From positions 156,358 to 220,357 of the forward strand of contig CAYQMN010000004.1 of the NCBI GenBank assembly GCA_964418695.1: DNA of 64,000 nucleotides, read 5' to 3'. Shown in pieces: positions 54,592 to 63,256 of this stretch. The translations under genes were made by a program, and so were the position numbers. The stretch is from Prado023 sp964418695 (GTDB lineage Bacteria > Actinomycetota > Actinomycetes > S36-B12 > CAIYMF01). The first letter of the stretch is position 1. Each line of letters starts with the position of its first letter. The notes beneath the pieces are model-generated. The model had not been told where the DNA came from. It saw only the letters and a program-made list of their open reading frames with translations, and ran no database searches.

Positions 54592-54597
54592 TACCGT
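54592..54597 (+). promoter_or_regulatory. Probable -10 hexamer of lipB
   Basis: TACCGT, 7 nt before the GTG at 54605, which favours that start over the GTG at 54596 that overlaps the hexamer. Confidence 0.4.
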
Positions 54598-54604
54598 GGA
54601 CGCC

Positions 54605-55240
54605 GTGTCCGTGCGCGTGATCGTCTCCGAGGAGCCGCAGGAGTACCTGGCCGCCTGGGAGCGGCAGCGGATCCTGCACGACGAGGTGGTGGCCGGCGCT
54701 GCCGATGTCGTATGGCTGTTGGAGCATCCACCCGTGTACACCGCCGGACGACGCACCGAGCCGCACGAGCGCCCCTTCGACGGGACGCCCGTGATCGACG
54801 TGGACCGGGGCGGCAAGATCACCTGGCACGGTCCCGGCCAGCTGGTCGGCTACCCGATCCTGCGGCTGGCCGATCCGGTCGACGTGGTCGCGCATGTGCG
54901 CCGGATCGAGTCGCTGCTCATCGCCGTGTGCGCCGAGCTGGGCGTCCAGGGCACACGCGTCGAAGGCCGCTCGGGGGTGTGGGTGCCCGCCGACGAGCGC
55001 GGGCCGGACCGCAAGATCGCCGCCATCGGCATCCGGGTCGCGCGCGGCGTGACGATGCACGGCTTCGCCCTGAACGCCGACCCCGACCTCAGCGCCTTCG
55101 GCCGGATCGTGCCCTGCGGCATCGCCGACGCGGGGGTCACGTCGCTGTCCCGAGAGCTGGGCCGCGACGTCCCGGTCGCGCAGGTGCGCCCGATCGTCCA
55201 GGAGCACCTGTCGGCCCTCACGGATAGGGTTGCCGCGTGA
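54605..55240 (+). CDS. lipB: Lipoyl(octanoyl) transferase
   Basis: 211 residues. Moves octanoyl from acyl carrier protein to lipoyl domains. Signatures: WLLEHPPVYTAGRR, RGGKITWHGPGQLVGYPI, DRKIAAIGIRVARGVTMHGFALN with the catalytic Lys, and the acyl-carrying Cys in VPCGIADAGVTSL. Several in-frame GTGs (54596, 54605, 54611, 54617) make the start uncertain; 54605 fits the promoter spacing. Overlaps lipA (GTGA). Confidence 0.94.
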   Translation: MSVRVIVSEEPQEYLAAWERQRILHDEVVAGAADVVWLLEHPPVYTAGRRTEPHERPFDGTPVIDVDRGGKITWHGPGQLVGYPILRLADPVDVVAHVRRIESLLIAVCAELGVQGTRVEGRSGVWVPADERGPDRKIAAIGIRVARGVTMHGFALNADPDLSAFGRIVPCGIADAGVTSLSRELGRDVPVAQVRPIVQEHLSALTDRVAA

Positions 55241-56163
55241 TCGCACCGGAGGGCCGCCGCCTGCTGCGCGTCGAGGCGCGCAACGCCGAGGTGCCCATCG
55301 AGCGCAAGCCCGAGTGGATCAAGACGCGCGCCCGGACCGGCCCGGAGTTCACCGCGATGCGCGCCCGGGTCGCCGGCGCGGGCCTGCACACCGTGTGCCA
55401 GGAGGCCGGCTGCCCCAACATCTACGAGTGCTGGGAGGACCGGGAGGCGACCTTCCTCATCGGCGGCGCCCAGTGCACACGCCGGTGCGACTTCTGTCAG
55501 ATCGACACCGGCCGGCCCGAGCCGCTGGACCGCGACGAGCCGCGCCGGGTCGCCGAGTCGGTCGCCACGATGGAGCTCAAGTACGCCACGGTCACCGGGG
55601 TCGCCCGCGACGACCTGCCCGACGAGGGCGCCTGGCTGTACGCGCAGACCGTCCGCGCCATCCACGACCGGAACCCCGGCACCGGGGTCGAGGTCCTCAT
55701 CCCGGACTTCTCCGGCAAGCCCGAGCTGCTGGCCGAGGTCTTCGACGCCCGGCCCGAAGTGCTCGCGCACAACCTGGAGACGGTGCCGCGCATCTTCAAG
55801 CGGATTCGGCCGGCGTTCCGCTACGACCGGTCGCTGGACGTGCTCACCCAGGCCCGCGATGCCGGGCTGGTCACCAAGTCCAACCTCATCCTGGGCATGG
55901 GCGAGGAGGCCGAGGAGATCGACCAGGCTCTGCTCGACCTGCACGAGGCCGGCTGCGAGCTGGTCACGATCACCCAGTACCTGCGGCCCACGCCCCGCCA
56001 TCACCCGGTGGAGCGGTGGGTGCGGCCCGAGGAGTTCGTCGCCCTGTCGCAGCGCGCCCACGAGATCGGCTTCCTGGGCGTCATGAGCGGGCCGCTGGTG
56101 CGCTCCTCGTACCGCGCCGGGCGGCTGCATGCGCAGGCCGTCGCGGCGCGCGCCCCCCACTAG
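55237..56163 (+). CDS. lipA: Lipoyl synthase
   Basis: 308 residues. Radical SAM enzyme that inserts two sulfurs into the octanoyl chain. The auxiliary cluster Cys are in HTVCQEAGCPNIYECW, the radical SAM CX3CX2C is CTRRCDFC, and the C-terminal SGPLVRSSYRAG provides the Ser ligand. GTG start overlaps lipB. Fe-S delivery may be by the ErpA encoded at 29.8 kb. Confidence 0.97.
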   Translation: MIAPEGRRLLRVEARNAEVPIERKPEWIKTRARTGPEFTAMRARVAGAGLHTVCQEAGCPNIYECWEDREATFLIGGAQCTRRCDFCQIDTGRPEPLDRDEPRRVAESVATMELKYATVTGVARDDLPDEGAWLYAQTVRAIHDRNPGTGVEVLIPDFSGKPELLAEVFDARPEVLAHNLETVPRIFKRIRPAFRYDRSLDVLTQARDAGLVTKSNLILGMGEEAEEIDQALLDLHEAGCELVTITQYLRPTPRHHPVERWVRPEEFVALSQRAHEIGFLGVMSGPLVRSSYRAGRLHAQAVAARAPH

Positions 56164-56166
56164 GAT
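56161..56166 (+). promoter_or_regulatory. Probable -10 hexamer of the DUF4191 gene
   Basis: TAGGAT 7 nt before the ATG at 56174; its first three bases are also the lipA stop codon. Confidence 0.45.
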
Positions 56167-56173
56167 TCCGCCC

Positions 56174-56845
56174 ATGTCGAAGATGGGCGACCGCGTCAAC
56201 AACGTCCGTGAGAGCTACCGGCTGGCCAAGCAGCACGACTCCAGACTCGGCTGGATTCTGCTGACGACCTTCCTGGTGCCGCTCGTCGCGGGCATCGCCG
56301 CGGGCGTGGCGACGCGCAACCCGTTCACCTGGATCATCATCGGCCTCTCCGTGGCGATCGTCCTGACCGCGATCATCTTCAGCCGCCGGGCCACCCGGGC
56401 CGCCTACCGCAGCATCGAGGACCGGCCCGGAGCCTCCGCGGCGATCGTGCAGAACATGTCCAAGCAGGGCTGGGCCGTCACCCCGGGCGTGGCGATCAAC
56501 CGCAACCAGGACATCGTGCACCGCGCGGTCGGCCGGCCCGGGGTGGTCCTGATCGGCGAGGGCAGCAACCCCAGCCTGGCCGCGCTGATGGCCAACGAGC
56601 GCAAGCGGACCGCGCGCTTCGTGCCGGACATCCCGATCACCGACGTGCTGGTGGGTCGCGAGGAGGGCCGCGTCTCGGTCGACAAGCTGGACAAGCACCT
56701 GCGCAAGCTGCCCAAGGTGCTGGCCCCCGGCGAGGCCACCTCCGTGCGCAAGAAGCTCGACGCGTTGGCCGCCAACCCGGCCCCCATCCCCAAGGGACCG
56801 ATGCCCAAGAGCGCCCGGCAGGCCCGCGGCGGCAAGCTGCGCTGA
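56174..56845 (+). CDS. DUF4191 membrane protein
   Basis: 223 residues. Two membrane helices at about 28-70 (GWILLTTFLVPLVAGIAAG and the next), then a soluble region with MSKQGWAVTPGVAINRNQDI, GRPGVVLIGEG and a basic tail KGPMPKSARQARGGK. Same place as Rv2219 behind lipA. The family has no known function; the conserved soluble part probably lies in the cytoplasm. Confidence 0.88.
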   Translation: MSKMGDRVNNVRESYRLAKQHDSRLGWILLTTFLVPLVAGIAAGVATRNPFTWIIIGLSVAIVLTAIIFSRRATRAAYRSIEDRPGASAAIVQNMSKQGWAVTPGVAINRNQDIVHRAVGRPGVVLIGEGSNPSLAALMANERKRTARFVPDIPITDVLVGREEGRVSVDKLDKHLRKLPKVLAPGEATSVRKKLDALAANPAPIPKGPMPKSARQARGGKLR

Positions 56846-56863
56846 GCCCCTGCGCAGGCCGGG

Positions 56864-56869
56864 TAGCCT
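56864..56869 (+). promoter_or_regulatory. Probable -10 hexamer of the RDD gene
   Basis: TAGCCT 8 nt before the ATG at 56878; no ribosome-binding site. Confidence 0.4.
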
Positions 56870-56877
56870 CGGCGCCC

Positions 56878-57318
56878 ATGGATCGCGCCGATGTCAGCAG
56901 CTGGATAGGTGGGCCGCTGCCGGAGGGCAGCAGCTACCGCGGGCAGCGGCTGGGACTGCCCGAGTCCGGCCCGGGCTCGATGGCCTCGACCGGCAGCCGG
57001 GTGCTCGCGCTGTTCCTGGACTGGCTGGCCAGCATGGCCGTCGCCGGGATGCTCCTGGGCTCGGACTCGATCGTCGGCCAGTTCTCCACAATGGTCGTCT
57101 TCATCGTCGAGGTGACCCTGCTCACCACGCTCATGGGCGCCTCCTTCGGCCAGCGGATCCTGGGCATCCGGGTGGTCGGGCGCACGCGCCGGCTGGGCGT
57201 CGTCGCGGCCCTGCTGCGCACGCTGCTGATCTGCCTGGTGATCCCGCCGCTGGTCTGGGATGCCGACGGCCGCGGGCTGCATGACCGCGCGGTCGACTCG
57301 CTGGTCGTGCGCACCTGA
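56878..57318 (+). CDS. RDD-family membrane protein
   Basis: 146 residues, three membrane helices. The RDD domain shows R-ALFLDWLA in helix 1 (with Arg and Asp) and DRAVDSLVVRT at the end, plus TLMGASFGQRILGIRVV between helices. Role unknown; transport or osmotic functions have been suggested for the family. Matches Rv2219A in position, between the DUF4191 gene and glnA. Confidence 0.88.
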   Translation: MDRADVSSWIGGPLPEGSSYRGQRLGLPESGPGSMASTGSRVLALFLDWLASMAVAGMLLGSDSIVGQFSTMVVFIVEVTLLTTLMGASFGQRILGIRVVGRTRRLGVVAALLRTLLICLVIPPLVWDADGRGLHDRAVDSLVVRT

Positions 57319-57446
57319 CCCGTCGCGCAGCGCAAGCGGCCCACGCGGCGTGGGCGGCCCGGCCTGATCGGCCCGGTTGCGTGAGCGGCCCACAGTCCTG
57401 ACCGCCCGGCAGCGTCGAGGGGTCATCGGCTCACCGCCCAGCCCGC

Positions 57447-57452
57447 TAGGGT
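57447..57452 (+). promoter_or_regulatory. Probable -10 hexamer of the NYN gene
   Basis: TAGGGT 8 nt before the ATG at 57461; no ribosome-binding site. Confidence 0.4.
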
Positions 57453-57460
57453 CTAGGGCC

Positions 57461-58696
57461 ATGGACCGTTGCGCCGTCTTCGTCGACGCCGGGTACCTCT
57501 TCGAGTCGGCCAAGACCCTGCTGCTGGCCGGTCACCCGGGAGCCGCGCTGCGGGCCAACCAGACCACCCTGGTCAAGGAGATCGCCCACCTGGCCGCGGA
57601 GCACACCAACCTGCCGCTGCTGCGGATCTACTGGTACGACGCGGCCCCGCACCGCAATCCCCGGCCCGACCAGCGCGAGCTGGCCAGTCTCAACGACATC
57701 AAGCTGCGCCTGGGGAACCTGCGTGAGCGACCAGGCGGCCGGAAGGTCCAGAAGGGCGTGGACGCCGAGCTGCACGCCGACATGACCGGCCTGGCCCGCA
57801 ATCGCGGAGCCGTGGACTTCGTGCTGCTCAGCGGCGACGAGGATCTGCTGCGCGCGGTCGACGAGGTCCAGTCGTACGGCGTGCGCCTGCACCTGTGGGG
57901 GGTCGAGGCCGGCCCCGACGGGGGCAACCAGAGCCTGGAGCTGATCGCGGCCTCGGACCGCCGGCATGTGCTGGAGGAGGCGTGGCTGCGCACCATCTTC
58001 ACGATCCTCGAGCCACCCAAGCCGGACTCCCCCACCCGACCCGCCGACGACGGAGCCTCGGCCCCCGACGCCGCGGACGGCCCCGCCGCGGACCGCGCAG
58101 CTGCCCGGCCGGGCACCTCCGGGCCATCCAGCGCCGCGCCCGCGACCACCGGCGGGAACGGGCAGGATCCGGCCACGCCCAGCGGCCCGCCGACGCCGGG
58201 CTCGCTGCCCAAGCCGACCGACCGGCGACCGCGCGCGACCCCCCTGGACGTCCCCGCCGCGCGGGCCGCCCGGGACACGATCCTCTACACCAGCTCGGCG
58301 TCGTGGTCGGGGTTCAGCGGCCCGGGGACGGTGTTCCACCGGCTCTCGGACCTGACCACCCAGGCCGAGCAGGACGGCGACGCCGAGGAGGACGCGTCGA
58401 TCACGTTCGACGCGATCAGCGTGGGCCGGGTCTACGCCCGGCGCTGGGTGCTGCGCGCCACGCCCGAGGCAGCCACCCAGCTGATCGCCGAGTACCCGAA
58501 CATCCCGCGCGCACTGGACTCCGAGCTGCTGCGGTTCGCGCTGGCTCGCGGGATCGACACCTGGGATGGCGAGACCGACAAGTTCGCCGTCCGCCAGGGG
58601 TTCTGGTCGGTCTTCCGCCAGCAGTCCGGACAGCCGTTCCCGGGGTCCGGCGGGCAGGCCGGCGGGCCGGGCGGCGGGCCGGGCGGCGACGCGTAA
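57461..58696 (+). CDS. NYN-domain (PIN-like) ribonuclease candidate
   Basis: 411 residues. NYN/PIN-like domain 1-195 with acidic residues D9 (VFVDAGYLFE), D101 (KGVDAELHADM), D126 and D128 (LLSGDEDLL), which fit a metal-dependent RNase site. A disordered Pro/Ala/Thr linker (about 195-280) leads to a C-terminal helical domain (ARRWVLRATPEAATQLIAEYP, IPRALDSELLRFALARG). Start at 57461 chosen over an upstream extension. Similar proteins lie beside glnA in other actinomycetes. The stop codon lies inside the GlnR-like box. RNA target unknown. Confidence 0.85.
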   Translation: MDRCAVFVDAGYLFESAKTLLLAGHPGAALRANQTTLVKEIAHLAAEHTNLPLLRIYWYDAAPHRNPRPDQRELASLNDIKLRLGNLRERPGGRKVQKGVDAELHADMTGLARNRGAVDFVLLSGDEDLLRAVDEVQSYGVRLHLWGVEAGPDGGNQSLELIAASDRRHVLEEAWLRTIFTILEPPKPDSPTRPADDGASAPDAADGPAADRAAARPGTSGPSSAAPATTGGNGQDPATPSGPPTPGSLPKPTDRRPRATPLDVPAARAARDTILYTSSASWSGFSGPGTVFHRLSDLTTQAEQDGDAEEDASITFDAISVGRVYARRWVLRATPEAATQLIAEYPNIPRALDSELLRFALARGIDTWDGETDKFAVRQGFWSVFRQQSGQPFPGSGGQAGGPGGGPGGDA

Positions 58697-58708
58697 CCGG
58701 TGGGAAAC
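58693..58708 (+). promoter_or_regulatory. GlnR-type box upstream of glnA
   Basis: GTAAC-N6-GAAAC, an exact match to the a-b half of the actinobacterial GlnR consensus (GTnAC-N6-GAAAC). A further degenerate GACAC follows at 58715 in the right phase. It lies 126 bp before the glnA start and overlaps the stop codon of the NYN gene. GlnR is the OmpR-type nitrogen regulator in this phylum. Confidence 0.65.
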
Positions 58709-58833
58709 AATCGGGACACGGGCGCGTCATGGCGCCCGCATAGCCTCCGGACCGCACGACGGCCGATCGGCCGATCGCTCAACGACCGAACGGGGGCCGC
58801 ACCCTGCGCGCCCCTCCTGATGAGGAGGTTGAC

Positions 58834-60267
<1,434 letters not shown>

Positions 60268-60283
60268 GCTCTGAGACCTAGCA

Positions 60284-60326
60284 AACCGGCCCCTGACCTG
60301 CGAAAACGCAGAATCAGGGGCCGGTT
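60284..60326 (+). terminator. glnA terminator
   Basis: AACCGGCCCCTGA (60284-60296) and TCAGGGGCCGGTT (60314-60326) pair perfectly over 13 bp, with an inner CTGCG/CGCAG stem, followed by a T-containing stretch CGTTTCG. It begins 16 bp after the glnA stop. Confidence 0.85.
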
Positions 60327-60337
60327 CGTTTCGTCCT

Positions 60338-60375
60338 GGTCCGCACATAGTCCGCAAGACGTCCGTTGCGGACCA
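60338..60375. repeat. Nested inverted repeats at the edge of the accessory region
   Basis: GTCCGCAA (60350-60357) and TTGCGGAC (60366-60373) pair perfectly, and TGGTCCGC (60338-60345) also pairs with GCGGACCA (60368-60375). The repeats lie just beyond the glnA terminator, where conserved DNA gives way to accessory genes. A recombinase site is possible but not shown. Confidence 0.45.
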
Positions 60376-60431
60376 ACGCTGACCGCTCACACTCGGCACA
60401 CAGCTACATCGGGTTGTTTGCACAATAGGCG

Positions 60432-60437
60432 TACAGT
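60432..60437 (+). promoter_or_regulatory. Probable -10 hexamer of the toxin-antitoxin operon
   Basis: TACAGT 6 nt before the ATG at 60444, no ribosome-binding site. A short inverted repeat TTGT-TTGC-ACAA (60414-60425) lies directly upstream and could be an autoregulatory site. Confidence 0.4.
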
Positions 60438-60443
60438 GGTCGC

Positions 60444-60734
60444 ATGACCGTGACACCTGAAGGCACCCGCCGCAAGGACGCTCGCCTTGCGATGCGTCTC
60501 ACGCCGGACCAGGATGCCCTGATCCGCGACGCCGCTGCCGTGACCGGGCAGTCCCTCACTGAGTTCGTCACAACCGCTGCCGTTTCCCGTGCCGAGGACA
60601 CCTTGGCCGACCGTCGCGTGTTCCGTCTTGATGACGCAGCGTGGACCGAGTTCGCTGCGATCCTCGACCGTCCGGCCAAGCGCATCCCCGAGTTGGCCGC
60701 ACTGCTGGGCGAGCAGGCCCCCTGGGACAAGTGA
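60444..60734 (+). CDS. DUF1778/TacA-like antitoxin
   Basis: 96 residues. An N-terminal ribbon-helix-helix DNA-binding region (DARLAMRLTPDQDALIRDAA, then VTGQSLTEFVTTAA) is followed by a toxin-binding tail with FRLDDAAWTEFAAILDRPAK, as in TacA antitoxins. It neutralises the acetyltransferase encoded next and probably represses the operon. Its stop overlaps the toxin GTG (GTGA). The codon use is less GC-rich at third positions than in the core genes, hinting at transfer. Confidence 0.92.
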   Translation: MTVTPEGTRRKDARLAMRLTPDQDALIRDAAAVTGQSLTEFVTTAAVSRAEDTLADRRVFRLDDAAWTEFAAILDRPAKRIPELAALLGEQAPWDK

Positions 60735-61234
60735 ATCCGCAGCAGCCCCGACCTATCGAGGCGACCGACAACACGACAGGTTTCGCCTCCGGCGAAGAAT
60801 CACTCGACCGCTACCTAGCAGATCGAGCCCTCACCAACCACCTTGCCGACCTTGGCCGTAGCTACGTCTGTGTGGACGCCGAGACCGACAAGGTACTCGG
60901 GTACTACACGCTTTCGGCTGTCGCGGTCGAGCACGCCGACCTACCGGGCAAGGTACGTCGCAACGCGCCCAACCCCGTCCCTGCGGTGCTGATGGGACGC
61001 CTTGCCATCGACACCATGGAACAAGGCTCCGGCCTCGGTCGGTTCTTGGTTCGCGATGCCATCCTGTCGACGCTGGCCGCCGCCGACCGCATCGGTGTGC
61101 GCATCCTGCTCGTCCACGCGCTGCACGAGCCTGCGGCAGCCTTCTACGAGAAGCTTGGCTTCAAACGCTCCCCCACGGACCCGCTGCACCTCTACCTGCT
61201 GTTGGCCGACGCCCGGAAGTCACTCGGCGGCTGA
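60731..61234 (+). CDS. GNAT toxin, TacT-like tRNA acetyltransferase
   Basis: 167 residues. GNAT fold with the acetyl-CoA motif QGSGLGR (98-104), the preceding strand LMGRLAIDTM, and the active-site Tyr Y139 in AAFYEKLGFKRSP. TacT toxins acetylate aminoacyl-tRNA and stop translation. All the family's residues appear intact. GTG start overlaps the antitoxin by 4 bp. The last 15 bp overlap the end of the integrase remnant on the other strand. Confidence 0.9.
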   Translation: MNPQQPRPIEATDNTTGFASGEESLDRYLADRALTNHLADLGRSYVCVDAETDKVLGYYTLSAVAVEHADLPGKVRRNAPNPVPAVLMGRLAIDTMEQGSGLGRFLVRDAILSTLAAADRIGVRILLVHALHEPAAAFYEKLGFKRSPTDPLHLYLLLADARKSLGG

Positions 61235-61585
61235 GCCCCGGAGTTCCTCGGCCTTCGCCTGCATCACGGCGTCGATGGCGGTGCGGGTGGACTCGACGGA
61301 GTCGAGCCACAGGTGCGCGGAGGTGTCGAGCGTGGTCTTGGCCGAGGCGTGCCGCAGCCGTGCTTGGACAACCTTCACGTCAGCGCCGCTGGCGATGAGC
61401 ATGCTGGCGAGGTAGTGGCGCAGGTCGTGGAACCGGAAGTCCGCCGGCAACCCCGGCACCTTCTCGCGTGCAGTGCGGATCGCGCGCTGCAACGTCCACG
61501 GGGCGAGCTGGTCGCCCCACTCATTGACGAGCACGAACCCCTCGGCCGACCACTGCGCGACGTGGGCCGACACGAGCGAATCCCA
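61220..61585 (-). pseudogene. Tyrosine recombinase (phage integrase) C-terminal remnant
   Basis: About 121 codons of the catalytic domain, in frame with the oxidase remnant upstream. RFHDLRHYLASMLI and LRHASAKTTLDT are the Arg/His box regions of tyrosine recombinases. The catalytic Tyr position reads Ser (TTLDTSAHLW, normally DTYGHLW), so it cannot be active. The N-terminal DNA-binding region and the first Arg are missing. It is a relic of an integrated element next to glnA. Confidence 0.8.
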
Positions 61586-62445
61586 GCGGCCCGGGGCGTA
61601 GACCCCGAAGTACGGTGCGGGGCCGTCCGGGTAGACGTGGGTGAACCGGCAGGTCACGACGCCTCCTCCGCAGACCTCGTCGAGTGCCGACCGGACGGCA
61701 GCGGTCACCGCTGCGTGGAGCTCGTCGAACCGGTCCCACGTGCAGGAGGTCTCGAACGTCTCCGCGATCACCGACCGCCGGACCAGGATGTCGCGCTGGT
61801 AGGGCATGCGGAGGAAGGCGGAGCGCCATGTGCTCGCCGAGTCAACGGCCCCACCACCGCCACTGGCCCCGCCAGGATCGCCTCGCCAGCGGGTCGAGAC
61901 GACCTCGCCGCCGCGGCTCCGCGCGATCTCCAGCGCCCGTTCCATCCACGGGTCGATCGGGTGATCGGCCGACTCGAAGGCGACGACGAGCATGCCGCCC
62001 GAGCTCGCCGTCCCCGCATTGAGGAGCGCCTCGGCGAGTCGAGCAGGCGGCAGTTGGCCGGGAAGAGTCCCGACTGGGCGAGCTCCCGGGTCGCGGTGAC
62101 CGCGGCGGACCAGCGATCGAACGTCATCGCGACCGTCGCACCGAACGTCGGGCGGGCCTGAAGCCTCATCCAGGCCTCGGTGATGATCCCGCGGGCGCCC
62201 GCGGACCCCAGCAGCATCAGGTCCGGTGATGGGCCTCCCGATCCGGGAAGTCGGCGGGACTCCGTCACGCCCACGGGAGTGACCGCGCGGATGGACTCGG
62301 TCAGGTCGTCGATGTGGGTGTAGAGCGTGGCGAAGTGCCCGCCCGCCCGGGTCGCCAGCCAGCCGCCCAGGCTGGAGAACTCGAACGACTGCGGGAAGTG
62401 GCGCAGGGTCAGGCCCGGTCGGCAATGTGCCGACCGGACGTGCGC
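61586..62445 (-). pseudogene. Alkyldihydroxyacetonephosphate synthase-like FAD oxidase, decayed fragment
   Basis: The minus strand encodes GLTLRHFPQSFEFSSLGGWL, FATLYTHIDDLTESIRAVTP, ARGIITEAWMRLQARP and SGLFPANCRLLD, then a frame change near 62038, then AEALLNAG, FESADHPIDPWMERALE, ETSCTWDRFDELH and TCRFTHVYPDGPAPYF. These match the middle of FAD-linked oxidases of the AGPS type used in ether-lipid-like chemistry. Both ends are lost and one frameshift is present. It runs without a stop into the recombinase remnant at about 61585. Confidence 0.8.
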
Positions 62446-62609
62446 TGTGGCCCTCCCCGAACCGGGCTACTCGCGCAGGCCCCCTCAGCGGGCGGCGACC
62501 GCGGCCTCCATGGCATGTAAACGGCACTGGAGCCCGGCGGGGTCGGCGGGGTGTCAACGTGGTCGAGCTCAAGCCCACTGGGACGGATTGTCCGATCGTC
62601 CCGACACCT

Positions 62610-62629
62610 GTATTGTTGTACTGACATAC
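62610..62629 (+). promoter_or_regulatory. Candidate operator of the ArsR-like gene
   Basis: GTAT-N4-GTAC-N4-ATAC, a symmetric three-part dyad that ends directly at the GGAGG ribosome-binding site (62630-62634). It is placed for autoregulation. Confidence 0.45.
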
Positions 62630-62640
62630 GGAGGTGCGAC

Positions 62641-63000
62641 CTGACACGCTCAGGCGAGCCCACCGGCGGAACCCTGTCGGATGTGCTCAGCGCGCTCAAC
62701 CATCCCCTGCGCCTGCAGGTGATCGCGGCGCTGCGGACCGAGCGCAAGTACGTCAGCGAGCTGGCCCGCGAGCTCGGCATCAGCCGCCCGCTGCTCTACC
62801 TGCACTTGGAGCGGCTGGAACGCGCCGGCCTGGTCACGGGCTCGCTCGAGCTGTCGGCAGAGGGCAAGGCCATCAAGTGGTTCTCGCTGGTCCCGTTCGA
62901 GCTTCGGGTCACTCCCGACAGCATCGTCGCCGCACTCGCGGCCGACGCCGCCTCACCCCACGAGGAGCCCGGCCCTCCGAAGCCGAGGAACCCACGATGA
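62641..63000 (+). CDS. ArsR-like winged-helix regulator, probable CTG start
   Basis: 119 residues. Winged helix with LSALNHPLRLQVIAAL, KYVSELARELGISRPLLYLHLERLERAGLVTGS and the wing; the fold is ArsR/HTH-20-like. No metal-binding Cys pair of metal-sensing ArsR proteins is present, so it probably senses something else. GGAGG lies 6 nt before a CTG at 62641, and no ATG or GTG has a comparable site; a GTG at 62683 would remove the first helix. Followed closely by two membrane-protein genes that it may control. Confidence 0.78.
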   Translation: MTRSGEPTGGTLSDVLSALNHPLRLQVIAALRTERKYVSELARELGISRPLLYLHLERLERAGLVTGSLELSAEGKAIKWFSLVPFELRVTPDSIVAALAADAASPHEEPGPPKPRNPR

Positions 63001-63013
63001 AAGGCACCACCTC

Positions 63014-63256
63014 ATGAACGACCCCTGGCTCGCCATCACCTACATCGCAGTCTTCGCCGTCATCGGCGGCGTCATCGCGAGCTGGCTGCTGGCACGCGCC
63101 CGCAAGTCCCAGCTGGTGGAGGCCCACGACCAGATCGAGCAGTACCGCGCGGCCCTGACCGAGCAGTCCGCGGCCAACCAGCAGGTGGCCCAGGAGCTCG
63201 CCCAGGTCACCAGCCGACTGGCCGCCATCGAAGGGCTGCTGCGAGATGTCGGCTGA
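63014..63256 (+). CDS. Small membrane protein with a coiled coil
   Basis: 80 residues. One N-terminal membrane helix (about 7-26, AITYIAVFAVIGGVIASWLL), a basic stop (ARARKS), then a heptad-like helix EAHDQIEQYRAALTEQSAAN to the end. Starts 13 bp after the regulator stop and overlaps the next gene by 11 bp, so the three form an operon. The similar arrangement in the next gene suggests the two proteins interact through their coiled coils. Not recognised. Confidence 0.65.
   Translation: MNDPWLAITYIAVFAVIGGVIASWLLARARKSQLVEAHDQIEQYRAALTEQSAANQQVAQELAQVTSRLAAIEGLLRDVG

Noticed and set aside
53170..55227. A plus-strand open frame of 685 codons across the hypothetical membrane gene and lipB
   Set aside because: The Arg/Pro-rich translation has no protein-like pattern, while the minus strand gives a membrane protein with conserved-looking segments and the plus frame of lipB is certain.
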